A stretch of DNA of 64,000 nucleotides from Cetobacterium somerae ATCC BAA-474 (GTDB lineage: Bacteria > Fusobacteriota > Fusobacteriia > Fusobacteriales > Fusobacteriaceae), in NCBI RefSeq assembly GCF_000479045.1, contig NZ_KI518180.1, forward strand, positions 46,333-110,332. Reading direction: 5' to 3'. The notes below the pieces were generated by a model. That model was not told the DNA's origin. It made no database searches and saw only the letters and a program-made list of their open reading frames with translations. Every line of letters starts with the position of its first letter. Position 1 is the first letter of the stretch. Made by a program: the position numbers and the translations under genes. Positions 1 to 7,882 of the stretch are shown piece after piece.

Positions 1-1979
1 TATTTTGTATCTTCATCAGTATTGAAAGAGTAGTTTTCAATATTTTCTATAATTGCTTCAACACCATAAATTTCGTAAGTTCCATAGATTAAAAGTTCAA
101 AGTTATCTGTGTATATTTCTGTAAAATTAACAACTTTTTGATTGTTTTCTAAATGAGTAATCTCAATATTTTTTAGCTTAAATGCTTTTTCTTGCTTATC
201 GAAATATCTAATATCCGCTCTTAAAATATTTTCTAAAGCAACAAATTGTAATCCTGTAACTACAGAGTATTCTTTTAGATTTTCAGCTTTAAATACGTTA
301 GGTTCAATGCTTTCTAAATAAAGGTTTTCAATCTCTTTATAAATAGAGTTATATTCAGCAGTATTAGCCAAAAGTGTTCTTAAATATCTTAAATATTCTA
401 AGTCAACCTTATCAACTAAAGATGTTTTAGTTTCATCTGTAAAACATTCCATTAAAGTATCGTAAAGACGATTATATCGGAAAAATTCAGTTTCATATAT
501 TAAAACATGATCATCATTTCCTTTCGTAACTCTAACACAAAGTTCTTTAGCTAAGATTGGTTTAAAGTGAACGTTTCTCCAGTTGCCAGAAATCCCATCC
601 ATTAAACATTGAGCAACTTCCATCCACTCATCTTCTGAGCTTTCTTTATAAAGTAAAGTGTAGTTTTGAATTCTTCCTAAAGAGTTAGGTCTTGTTAAAA
701 CATGAACTCTATCAATAACTTTTTCTTGGCTAAAAGAAAAATATACATCTCCATAACCTATAGATGTAAATGGATTGCTATGAAACTGAGTTGCTTCATC
801 TCCGTCAACAGCTCTTTGAGCTACAAGATGTGCATAATGACCGCAACCAGATGTAGCTGTAATTGTAGATTTATCTATTCTAGTATCCTCATCGATTTCA
901 GAGTAATAATCCTCTCTAAAAGGAGCACCAGTAATAGTAAGATTTTCTTGGTTTGCTCCATATATTTTAAAAGTTATATCTTTTGCAAAAAATGGTTTAA
1001 ATGTAACTTTATTTTCATCAATAGATAGAGGAACTTTTGTAAAAATATTTCCATAGTTATCAGTATATTCAACTTCAATATAACCATGAGCTAGGTTTTC
1101 GCTTAGAGAAAACTCTTTCCACATTTCAAACTTATCATTTCTGTATATCATAGTTTTTCCATCCTCTTTTCCAGTTAGTAGTTTTTTAGCTAAATTTAAC
1201 TTTAAAATATACTCTTCAGTAGTATGTACTTTAGAGCTAATAGCTTTTATTGTGTTATAGGTAATACCTTCATTTAATGCTGTAAAGGTATTATCTGTGA
1301 AAAGAGAGTCTATTTCATAAGAGATGTAGTTAAAGATGAATATATTTGTATTCTCTAAAAAGTTTACTGTTAGAGGATTACTACTTCTTATAAATAGTTT
1401 TTTCATCATAATAGGTAAAAATTTATAAGTTCCACTACTGCTATCAGCTTCAACAGTTATTTTTACAAAATCTTGGTTATCACCAGATGAATAAAATAAT
1501 TCGAACTCTCCATTAGGAATAAACTCTATCCTATCTACAATTCTTGATTCTTGAAGTTTAAAATAAAACTCTTTATTTTGGTTTTCAGAACTAATCTCTA
1601 CTTCATTTAATTTTATTCTTGTATCAACATCTTCATTTTTATAATACTTTCTTCCGTTTACAATAACAGGAGTAACATTTATAATAGAGGCTTCGTCATC
1701 TTCTATTAAAACTTTAACCTCTCTTGTTAACACAGGATCAAGTTCCCATTTTTGAATATTTCCTTCTTCACTAATTTCTCTAGCATGTAGATTTATAGTA
1801 TTATTTAAAAAATCTTTAAATTGAATATTTAAAGATGAAGGAAAAATATTGTTTTGGCTCTCTAAAATTAAATTAGTAACCACTGAGTAATCGTTGAGTT
1901 TTAAAGTGAAAGTTTTTGAACTAGGTGCATTACCATTTCTAATAAAAATCAATTCTGGAACGAACTCTTTTAAATCCAT
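1..1979 (-). CDS. F5/8 type C (CBM32-like) domain protein, C-terminus cut by window edge
   Basis: Open minus-strand frame from ATG at 1979 that runs off the left edge, at least 659 codons. The start is set by GGAGG about 12 nt upstream, inside the end of the preceding gene; the two genes are 2 nt apart and surely co-transcribed. Residues about 368-500 (nt 880-480) have the discoidin/F5-8C pattern: ITATS start, AVDGDEATQFHS, a YGDVYFSF strand and a closing E-x-E-F-F strand. Such domains usually bind galactose-type glycans. The first 360 residues are beta-rich and unrecognised. No signal peptide is visible, which is odd for a glycan-binding protein. Function unknown; the missing C-terminus may hold a catalytic domain. 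Confidence 0.75.
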   Translation of the reverse strand, partial: MDLKEFVPELIFIRNGNAPSSKTFTLKLNDYSVVTNLILESQNNIFPSSLNIQFKDFLNNTINLHAREISEEGNIQKWELDPVLTREVKVLIEDDEASIINVTPVIVNGRKYYKNEDVDTRIKLNEVEISSENQNKEFYFKLQESRIVDRIEFIPNGEFELFYSSGDNQDFVKITVEADSSSGTYKFLPIMMKKLFIRSSNPLTVNFLENTNIFIFNYISYEIDSLFTDNTFTALNEGITYNTIKAISSKVHTTEEYILKLNLAKKLLTGKEDGKTMIYRNDKFEMWKEFSLSENLAHGYIEVEYTDNYGNIFTKVPLSIDENKVTFKPFFAKDITFKIYGANQENLTITGAPFREDYYSEIDEDTRIDKSTITATSGCGHYAHLVAQRAVDGDEATQFHSNPFTSIGYGDVYFSFSQEKVIDRVHVLTRPNSLGRIQNYTLLYKESSEDEWMEVAQCLMDGISGNWRNVHFKPILAKELCVRVTKGNDDHVLIYETEFFRYNRLYDTLMECFTDETKTSLVDKVDLEYLRYLRTLLANTAEYNSIYKEIENLYLESIEPNVFKAENLKEYSVVTGLQFVALENILRADIRYFDKQEKAFKLKNIEITHLENNQKVVNFTEIYTDNFELLIYGTYEIYGVEAIIENIENYSFNTDEDTK

Positions 1980-1981
1980 AT

Positions 1982-3748
1982 CTATCTTGTCGCCTCCTGC
2001 TGTATTCTATTTAAGTAATATTGATTGAACAACTCTCTTTCTCTTCTAAAAAATTCCTTATGATTTTCAAAAGTTATATTATCTATATCTAAAAATAGAT
2101 TAGGATATTTATTGCAAAGATTAATAGTGTCTTGTGAAAGAGTATATCCTTTTTGTATGAAAAGAGAAGCTACATTTCTACAAATTAACTCACTTAACCA
2201 AAGAGCTAATTTATCTAAAGGATTTTCATTTTCAGAAAATTCATATGTGTAGTATTTTCTAAAAAGTCTAGTTATAAATCTATCAGAATTTGAATATAGC
2301 ATGATTTTTATAAATATATCTTTTTTATCTTCTCCTGTTAGAGCCAAAACTTTATTGTATTTAAATTCAAAAGTTTTATAAAATCCAAGTTTTAAAAGGT
2401 CACCTAACTCTTTAGAGAAAAATTCATTAGAAACCATTTCTTCAGCAGTTAATCTACAAATTAAAGGTGTTGCAAAATTGTGAATTCCATTTTTGAAAAA
2501 TAAACTTGCATCTCCACCAAAGTTTAAAATACTTCCAATATCTGTATTTTTTATTCCAACTCTTTCTTCAGAATCTCCCTGCCATAATAATCTTTTGATT
2601 ATATTTTTATCAAAATATAAAGGTGTATCTAAGATTGCATATAAGTAGTCATAGTAAGCATCAATAGTGATAATTGCATCTAAAAAACGATGTTCATCGA
2701 AACTGTTTTTAATCCAATTAGTATCAATATTAGCAATAAAGTTTTTACCCTCTATAAACATATTTTTTCTACCATTTTGTAAGTTTAAAAATTGTGTGAA
2801 TTTACTTTCTCCCATTTTAAATACACTTGATTCATTAAATCCATACCCTCTAATATATATATTTTCATTAAGGTCACCTATTAGAAAAAGTTCTCCAGAT
2901 TTAGGGATAAAAACTTTATTTATTCCTCTTGCTAATTTTATAGTTTTATTGTAATGAAAATCTTTTCTATCTTCAAAACAAACTATTTCACAATCAGAGT
3001 TAGATATGAATATTACATTTTTACTATTTTTAACAAACATTCCTAAAGAGTTAAGTTTGCTTGTTTTAACAATTTTTAAAGTATTACAAAACTCACCAGT
3101 AGTGATTGCGTTGTTTTTAGAGATTGCCACTTCATTATATTTAATTGTAGTCATTTTAGAGAAAAATAGGTATTTAACTATTTCACTAACACTGTATAAC
3201 TCTGGAAAATCTTTTATATCATTTTGAACTTCATCAATTATTGCTAAAGTTAAAAAATCTGAAAGTATAAAATCACCATTGATTTCATCGAAAAATGTGA
3301 GCATATTAAGCTCTTGCATTAAACTACTATAAAAACTTATTTCATTCATAGTAATAAATCTTCCGTTACTTCCATGAACTCGAATACAAATTTCATTGGC
3401 AAAAACTGGAGAAAATTCAGCTATTCTTAAACCTTCGCTTGTTTCCCAATTAGATGATCTAAATACAGAGATCCAGTCTGCTGTAGATATATTATTTTTA
3501 TATAGAATTTCAAAACTTTGAATGAGTCCCCATCCTCTAAGATTACTTGTATAAAAATCTATTTTTTCAAGTACTCTGTGTTGAGGTAGTTTAAAATAGA
3601 TATCACCGTAAGAACTAGTAGGATAACTTCCATTAGAAGCATAAACAGTTTCTAAATTGCCGTCAAGAACTAAAGAAACTTCATTATTACCAAAATGAGA
3701 TAAATTTGCTGATGCTGTAATTGAATCGTTAGGTATTTTATTATTCAC
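1982..3748 (-). CDS. F5/8C domain protein with degenerate M60 (enhancin-like) peptidase region
   Basis: 588 aa from a GTG start with AGGAG 6 nt upstream. Residues 8-140 form an F5/8C/CBM32-like domain (ITASANL, LVLDGNLETVYAS, SYGDIYFKL). Residues about 235-565 follow the M60-like layout: an early strand region (LGMFVKNSKNVIFI), a mid region DAYYDYLYAIL, and a late block LDKLALWLSELICRNVASLF that matches the M60 C-terminal pattern of a W-L-S-E run followed by N-x2-x-F. The zinc motif HExxH expected in M60 peptidases is absent anywhere in the protein, so it is probably not a protease. There is no signal peptide. It heads an operon with the F5/8C gene at 1-1979. M60 assignment is by remembered family pattern, moderate certainty. 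Confidence 0.65.
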   Translation of the reverse strand: MNNKIPNDSITASANLSHFGNNEVSLVLDGNLETVYASNGSYPTSSYGDIYFKLPQHRVLEKIDFYTSNLRGWGLIQSFEILYKNNISTADWISVFRSSNWETSEGLRIAEFSPVFANEICIRVHGSNGRFITMNEISFYSSLMQELNMLTFFDEINGDFILSDFLTLAIIDEVQNDIKDFPELYSVSEIVKYLFFSKMTTIKYNEVAISKNNAITTGEFCNTLKIVKTSKLNSLGMFVKNSKNVIFISNSDCEIVCFEDRKDFHYNKTIKLARGINKVFIPKSGELFLIGDLNENIYIRGYGFNESSVFKMGESKFTQFLNLQNGRKNMFIEGKNFIANIDTNWIKNSFDEHRFLDAIITIDAYYDYLYAILDTPLYFDKNIIKRLLWQGDSEERVGIKNTDIGSILNFGGDASLFFKNGIHNFATPLICRLTAEEMVSNEFFSKELGDLLKLGFYKTFEFKYNKVLALTGEDKKDIFIKIMLYSNSDRFITRLFRKYYTYEFSENENPLDKLALWLSELICRNVASLFIQKGYTLSQDTINLCNKYPNLFLDIDNITFENHKEFFRRERELFNQYYLNRIQQEATR

Positions 3749-3788
3749 AGTTCACTCCTTTTGTATTTTCTTAAACTATTATGAAATA

Positions 3789-3817
3789 ATTTTACATTCA
3801 ATGTATTGTTAAGTCAA
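3789..3817 (-). promoter_or_regulatory. Promoter of the F5/8C operon
   Basis: On the minus strand TTGACT (3817-3812), a 17-nt spacer and TAAAAT (3794-3789), about 40 nt before the GTG start at 3748. Near-consensus sigma-70 type. Confidence 0.65.
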
Positions 3818-3846
3818 TAGTAAAAATTTTATTTTAAATAAAGTTT

Positions 3847-3876
3847 TTTACCTATATAAAATTAATGTGATATAAT
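3847..3876 (+). promoter_or_regulatory. Promoter of the PLP-enzyme gene
   Basis: TTTACC (3847-3852), 18-nt spacer, TATAAT (3871-3876). It lies back to back with the divergent promoter at 3789-3817. Confidence 0.6.
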
Positions 3877-3916
3877 CTTAAAAAATCAGAACTTATAATA
3901 AAAAGGGGGAAATTTA

Positions 3917-4909
3917 ATGAACAACAAAATTAATATTGCAAATTTACCTACAAAGATTGAAAAATTAGAAAAAATTTCAGCAGAGTTGGGAGTTAATATT
4001 TTTTTCAAAAGAGATGACCAAACAGGAAGTGAAGTATCTGGAAATAAAGTTAGAAAGTTGGAGTATTCAATTAAAGAGGCTATAGACCAGGGATGTGATA
4101 CATTAATTACTTGTGGTGGAATACAATCAAATCATGCTAGATCAACTGCAGCAGCAGCCATAAAAGCAGGGCTTTCATCAGTTTTAGTTTTAAGAACTAA
4201 TGAGGAACCTGAGGTAGATGGAAACTACTTTGTTGATAGACTTTTAGGAGCTGATATTAGATTTATAACATCAGATGAATATAGTAATAGTAGACAAGAG
4301 ATAATGGAAAGTATAGTAAAAGAGCTAGAAAAAGATGGACGAAAAGGCTATATAATACCTGAAGGTGCATCTAATGGAGTTGGAAGTTTAGGGTATATAA
4401 ATTTTGTTAAAGAGGTTTTAGAGTTTGAGGAAAAATCAGATACAAAATTTGATACTGTTGTAGTAGCTGTAGGCTCTGGTGGGACATATGCTGGAATTCA
4501 TATGGGAAATGATATATATTTAGATGGGAAAAGAAGAGTTGTAGGATTTAATGTTTGCGATACTGCTGAATTTTTCAAAGAAAAAGTAAAAGAGATTATT
4601 GAAGAGAGTAAAGAATATTTAAATAAAAAAGATTTAGAAAAAGTGAACTCTGAGAATATGGATATAATTGATGGTTATGTAGGAGATGGGTATGCTTTAA
4701 GTACTCAAGAGGAATTAAATTTTATATGGGATTTAGCAAAAAAAGAGGGAGTAATTTTAGACCCTGTGTACACTGGGAAAGCTATGTTTGGACTTCATAA
4801 AGAAATAAAAAAAGGAAGTTTCAAAAACTCTAAAAATATTTTATTTGTTCATACTGGAGGTTTATTTGGATTGTTTCCTAAAAAAAATCAATTTGAATTT
4901 AAAAGCTAA
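3917..4909 (+). CDS. D-cysteine desulfhydrase / ACC-deaminase family PLP enzyme
   Basis: 330 aa, ATG preceded by a G-rich Shine-Dalgarno. A fold-type II PLP enzyme of the ACC deaminase/D-cysteine desulfhydrase family: SGNKVRKLEY at residues 41-50 places the Schiff-base lysine at K44, followed by the cofactor/substrate loop GGIQSNHAR. Length is normal for the family. D-cysteine desulfhydrase (D-cysteine to pyruvate, H2S and ammonia) is the likelier activity in an anaerobic amino-acid fermenter; sequence alone does not separate it from ACC deaminase or related D-amino-acid ammonia lyases. Monocistronic, with its own promoter and a terminator before eutS; no sign of a link to ethanolamine use. 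Cytoplasmic. Confidence 0.8.
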   Translation: MNNKINIANLPTKIEKLEKISAELGVNIFFKRDDQTGSEVSGNKVRKLEYSIKEAIDQGCDTLITCGGIQSNHARSTAAAAIKAGLSSVLVLRTNEEPEVDGNYFVDRLLGADIRFITSDEYSNSRQEIMESIVKELEKDGRKGYIIPEGASNGVGSLGYINFVKEVLEFEEKSDTKFDTVVVAVGSGGTYAGIHMGNDIYLDGKRRVVGFNVCDTAEFFKEKVKEIIEESKEYLNKKDLEKVNSENMDIIDGYVGDGYALSTQEELNFIWDLAKKEGVILDPVYTGKAMFGLHKEIKKGSFKNSKNILFVHTGGLFGLFPKKNQFEFKS

Positions 4910-4937
4910 AAATATTTTGATATAAAAACTATGTAGG

Positions 4938-4967
4938 TTGCAACTTTATAGAAGTTGCAATTTTTTT
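4938..4967 (+). terminator. Intrinsic terminator after the PLP-enzyme gene
   Basis: 9-bp stem TTGCAACTT/AAGTTGCAA (4938-4946 and 4952-4960) with a 5-nt loop, followed by seven T. It separates the gene from eutS. Confidence 0.85.
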
Positions 4968-4971
4968 ATCC

Positions 4972-5012
4972 TTGAAAAAAATAGACATTTGTGATTTAAT
5001 TGTAAACAAATG
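4972..5012 (+). promoter_or_regulatory. eutS promoter with overlapping inverted repeat
   Basis: TTGAAA (4972-4977), 17-nt spacer, TTTAAT (4995-5000). A perfect 7-bp inverted repeat, CATTTGT (4986-4992) and ACAAATG (5006-5012), brackets the -10 and the likely start site, so a repressor could act here. No terminator lies between this promoter and eutS. Confidence 0.55.
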
Positions 5013-5042
5013 AAGTAAAATAAAAACAAAAGAGGTATAACT

Positions 5043-5384
5043 ATGGAAAAAGTTAGAATGATTCAGGAGTATGTACCAGGAAAGCAAGTGACACTAGCAC
5101 ATCTAATAGCTCATCCAAATATAGATATCTATAAAAAAATGGGGCTAAATGTTGAAAATAAAAATGCTATAGGGATATTGACAATAACTCCAGGAGAAGC
5201 AGCAATAATAGCAGCAGATATAGCAACAAAATCAGGAGCAATAGAGATAGGATTTTTAGACAGATTTAGTGGAACTTTAGTTATAACAGGAGATGTTTCA
5301 AGTATAGAAAGTTCTTTAGAAGCAATTATGGAATACTTAAAAACATCTTTAAATTTTTCGATTACAAATATTTCGAGGTCTTAA
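5043..5384 (+). CDS. eutS: EutS, bacterial microcompartment shell protein
   Basis: 113 aa, the usual length of EutS. The N-terminal stretch ([20 protein letters not shown]) is the family signature, followed by the BMC core [36 protein letters not shown]. EutS is a circularly permuted single-BMC protein forming bent hexamers that help curve the ethanolamine microcompartment shell. First gene of the cluster, 3 nt before eutP, with its own promoter. RBS AGAGG upstream of the ATG. Confidence 0.95.
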   Translation: MEKVRMIQEYVPGKQVTLAHLIAHPNIDIYKKMGLNVENKNAIGILTITPGEAAIIAADIATKSGAIEIGFLDRFSGTLVITGDVSSIESSLEAIMEYLKTSLNFSITNISRS

Positions 5385-5387
5385 GAT

Positions 5388-5807
5388 ATGAAAATAATGT
5401 TAGTAGGAAAAACTGGAAGTGGAAAAACAACATTAACTCAAATTTTAAATAATCAAAAAGTTGAGTACAAAAAAACACAGATGGTAGATTATATTGGAAA
5501 GATAATTGATACACCAGGAGAGTATTTAGAAAATAAAGTATACTATAAAGCTTTAAATGTTGTTTCTATAGATGCAGATATCATAATATTAATTCAATCA
5601 GCAACAGATGAGGAAAATCTATATCCACCAAATTTTGCAAGTATGTTTCTAGGAAAAAAAGTCTTGGGGGCAATAACTAAAATTGATTTAGAGGAAAATT
5701 GTAAAGATGCCGAAAAGATACTAGAGAATGCAGGAGTTGAAAAGATCTTTCCTATGGACTTGAAAAGTTTAAAGGGAGTGGAGTGCTTAAAAACTTTTTT
5801 GAGGTGA
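5388..5807 (+). CDS. eutP: EutP/PduV-type small GTPase-like protein
   Basis: 139 aa P-loop protein. Walker A GKTGSGKT is at residues 7-14, a G3-like DTPGEY follows near residues 43-48, and the NKxD-equivalent reads TKID. Proteins of this family accompany eut and pdu operons; an acetate kinase-like role has been proposed for EutP and a microcompartment-positioning role for PduV. It sits between eutS and the eutVW regulators with gaps of 3-4 nt, so translation is likely coupled. Confidence 0.9.
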   Translation: MKIMLVGKTGSGKTTLTQILNNQKVEYKKTQMVDYIGKIIDTPGEYLENKVYYKALNVVSIDADIIILIQSATDEENLYPPNFASMFLGKKVLGAITKIDLEENCKDAEKILENAGVEKIFPMDLKSLKGVECLKTFLR

Positions 5808-5811
5808 GTTA

Positions 5812-6390
5812 ATGAGAAAAACCGTTGTTGTAGCAGAGGATGATTCATTGATAAGAATGGATCTTGTGGAGATGTTAAAAGAAAATGAATACGATGTTTT
5901 AGGGGAAGCTAAGGATGGACTAGAAGCTGTTGAACTAGCGCTTAGATATACTCCAGATATTTTACTTTTAGATTTGAAGATGCCTTTTCTTTTAGGAACA
6001 AATGTGGCAAAAATTTTAAAAGAAAAGGAGTATAAAAATTGCATAATTATGCTAACAGCTTATAGCGTGGAAAACTATATAAAAGAGGCTACTGAATATG
6101 ATGTGTCAGGGTATTTAATAAAACCATTAGATGAAAAGATTCTTTTGTCACAGATGGATTTGTTGTATAAAAATTATAGTGAAAAAATAAAACTAAAAAA
6201 TGCTTTAGAGTTAAGTGAAAGAAAACTAAAAGAGAGAAAGATGTTAGAGAAAGCCAAAGGTATTTTAATGTGTAAATACTCTTTAACTGAGGATGAAGCA
6301 TATACAAAAATTAGAAAAATAAGCATGGAAAAGAGAATATCAATCTGTCAGCTATCTGAAATTATAAATACTACTGGAGAGCTGTTATGA
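5812..6390 (+). CDS. eutV: EutV, ANTAR-domain response regulator (RNA-binding antiterminator)
   Basis: 192 aa. Receiver domain residues 1-120: acidic pair E9-D10-D11, phospho-acceptor D54 in LLLDLKMP, conserved lysine in YLIKP. A coiled linker leads to a C-terminal ANTAR domain (about 130-190) with the KAKGILMCKYSLTEDEAYTKIRK pattern split over its helices. Phosphorylated EutV dimerises and binds paired hairpins in nascent mRNA, preventing terminator formation. Its likely target lies directly downstream of eutW (7781-7859). Start ATG has GAGGTGAG upstream. The stop overlaps eutW (ATGA-type overlap), so the two-component pair is translationally coupled. Confidence 0.95.
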   Translation: MRKTVVVAEDDSLIRMDLVEMLKENEYDVLGEAKDGLEAVELALRYTPDILLLDLKMPFLLGTNVAKILKEKEYKNCIIMLTAYSVENYIKEATEYDVSGYLIKPLDEKILLSQMDLLYKNYSEKIKLKNALELSERKLKERKMLEKAKGILMCKYSLTEDEAYTKIRKISMEKRISICQLSEIINTTGELL

Positions 6391-7781
6391 TAAAAACTTA
6401 TTGTAAAATGTGTGCTACTCTAACAACGCAAGATATAGATAAAATACAAAAATTAGAGGAAACAGCTATAATTTTAAGTAACGTTTTAGGTGTGGACACA
6501 TTTATAGACTGTCCTACAAAAGATGGAGAGAAAGCTTTAGTAGTACATCATTCAAAACCTGAAACAGGAAGTATGTATTCTAAAAATATAGCTGGAGAGG
6601 TAGCTCTTTATAAAAATGAACCAGCTGTTTTAAGAACTTTACAAACTGGAATGCCATCTAAAAATTATAAAGCTATAACTCAAGAGGGAGAAACTGTTTT
6701 ACAAAATGTAATTGCTATAAAAAATGAGAGTAATGAAATCATTGGTGTTTTGATATTAGAGCATTCTGATAAAAAGAAAACTCTTTTAAAAATAGGAGAT
6801 GTAGAAACTCCAGAGGAGTTAATGAGTAACTTTTTAGAAAGTAGATATACAATACCAGAGCTTATAAAAGATGGAATAGTTATATTTAATAATAATGAAA
6901 CTGTAACTTATGCCAACGGAGTAGCTAAATCTATCTATGAAAAAATGGGATTTGGAAAAAATATTGTAGGTGAAACATTTCAAAATATAGTTATCAACAG
7001 CGTGGAGTTTAATAATATATTACAAAATAAAAAGATAGATGTAGTTGAGATAAGTATATTAGATATGGTTTTATCAGTTAGTTATTTCGCAACTCTAGAA
7101 AATAAAAAAAGGCAAAATGTGATTATGATAGTTAGAGATATAACCCAAGAGAAAAGTAAAGAGCAAGAGATAATTTTGAAATCTGTGGCAATCAAAGAGA
7201 TACACCACAGAGTAAAAAATAATTTGCAAACAATTGCTAGTTTATTAAGGATTCAAAGTAGAAGATCTAAAAATAGAGAGGTTAAAAAAATCTTAGATGA
7301 AACTATCAGTCGGATTTTAAGTATAGCTATAACACATGAGGTTTTGTCCGAAAAAGGATTCGATAATCTTAATATCAGAGAAATAGTTGACTTAATATAC
7401 AAAAATTATTCAACAAAAACTATTGACAAAAAAGAAAAAATAGAGTTTACTATTATTGGAGATAACTTTAATATCTCATCTGAGAAAGCTACAGCGATTG
7501 CTTTAGTTATAAATGAAATTATCCAAAATATAGTAGATTATGCTTTTCCAGACGATGTAGCTGGAAAGGTAAAAATATTTATTCAGAAAGATCACTTCTT
7601 TTCAAGAATTACAATTTCTGACAATGGGGTCGGAATTCCTCAAGAAAAGATATCATCTTCTGGTTTGGGACTAATGATAGTGGAAAAAATAATAAAAGAG
7701 CAGTTAAAAGGTAGTTTTGAGATTAATAGTGAAGTAGGAAAAGGTACAACAGTTAAGTTTGAAATAAAAAATGAATATTAA
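6387..7781 (+). CDS. eutW: EutW, ethanolamine-responsive sensor histidine kinase
   Basis: 464 aa soluble kinase without membrane segments, expected for EutW. Residues 1-140 form the N-terminal sensing region, opening with CKMC (C7, C10) and containing a GAF-like LQNVIAIKNESNEIIGVLILEH. A PAS-like region spans about 150-260. The HisKA_2 dimerisation block has IKEIHHRVKNNLQTIASLL with the phospho-accepting histidine, and the ATPase domain shows the N box (VINEIIQNIVDYAF) and SDNGVGIP. It phosphorylates EutV in response to ethanolamine. It overlaps eutV by 4 nt and is followed by the antitermination element. Confidence 0.93.
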   Translation: MIKTYCKMCATLTTQDIDKIQKLEETAIILSNVLGVDTFIDCPTKDGEKALVVHHSKPETGSMYSKNIAGEVALYKNEPAVLRTLQTGMPSKNYKAITQEGETVLQNVIAIKNESNEIIGVLILEHSDKKKTLLKIGDVETPEELMSNFLESRYTIPELIKDGIVIFNNNETVTYANGVAKSIYEKMGFGKNIVGETFQNIVINSVEFNNILQNKKIDVVEISILDMVLSVSYFATLENKKRQNVIMIVRDITQEKSKEQEIILKSVAIKEIHHRVKNNLQTIASLLRIQSRRSKNREVKKILDETISRILSIAITHEVLSEKGFDNLNIREIVDLIYKNYSTKTIDKKEKIEFTIIGDNFNISSEKATAIALVINEIIQNIVDYAFPDDVAGKVKIFIQKDHFFSRITISDNGVGIPQEKISSSGLGLMIVEKIIKEQLKGSFEINSEVGKGTTVKFEIKNEY

Positions 7782-7820
7782 ATATACAAGGTTGTATATT
7801 TTAAAATAGCAAAGAAGCTA
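7781..7820 (+). promoter_or_regulatory. EutV (ANTAR) dual-hairpin antitermination target
   Basis: P1 (7781-7800): 7-bp stem AATATAC/GTATATT around the hexaloop AAGGTT. P2 (7807-7820): 4-bp stem TAGC/GCTA around the hexaloop AAAGAA, within AGCAAAGAAGCT. Both hexaloops have A at position 1 and G at position 4, the recognition rule described for ANTAR targets. P2's 3' arm (7817-7820) is also the base of the following terminator's 5' arm, so P2 and the terminator exclude each other. The match to the known mechanism is close; binding itself is inferred. Confidence 0.85.
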
Positions 7821-7859
7821 AAGAATATAGTGGGTAACTATATTTCTTTAGCTTTTTTT
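7816..7859 (+). terminator. Regulated intrinsic terminator between eutW and eutA
   Basis: 16-bp stem with one bulged base (7816-7831 against 7837-7853), loop GGGTA, then a T tract to 7859. It should stop transcription into eutA unless EutV stabilises the overlapping P2 hairpin. Confidence 0.9.
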
Positions 7860-7882
7860 GTTCTAATTAGGAGGTAAATTTA

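Noticed and set aside
702..1028. Plus-strand open frame of 108 codons opposite the partial F5/8C gene
   Set aside because: No RBS, no recognisable protein pattern, and the minus frame is continuous and domain-bearing throughout.
4938..4967. Hairpin before eutS considered as a second EutV target
   Set aside because: No paired hexaloop hairpins with A1/G4 upstream; it precedes the eutS promoter and fits a simple terminator of the upstream gene.
4910..5042. Search for a cobalamin riboswitch before the eut operon
   Set aside because: The 133-nt gap is nearly filled by a terminator and promoter; no B12-box-like sequence seen. The eutW-eutA gap is likewise filled by the ANTAR element.
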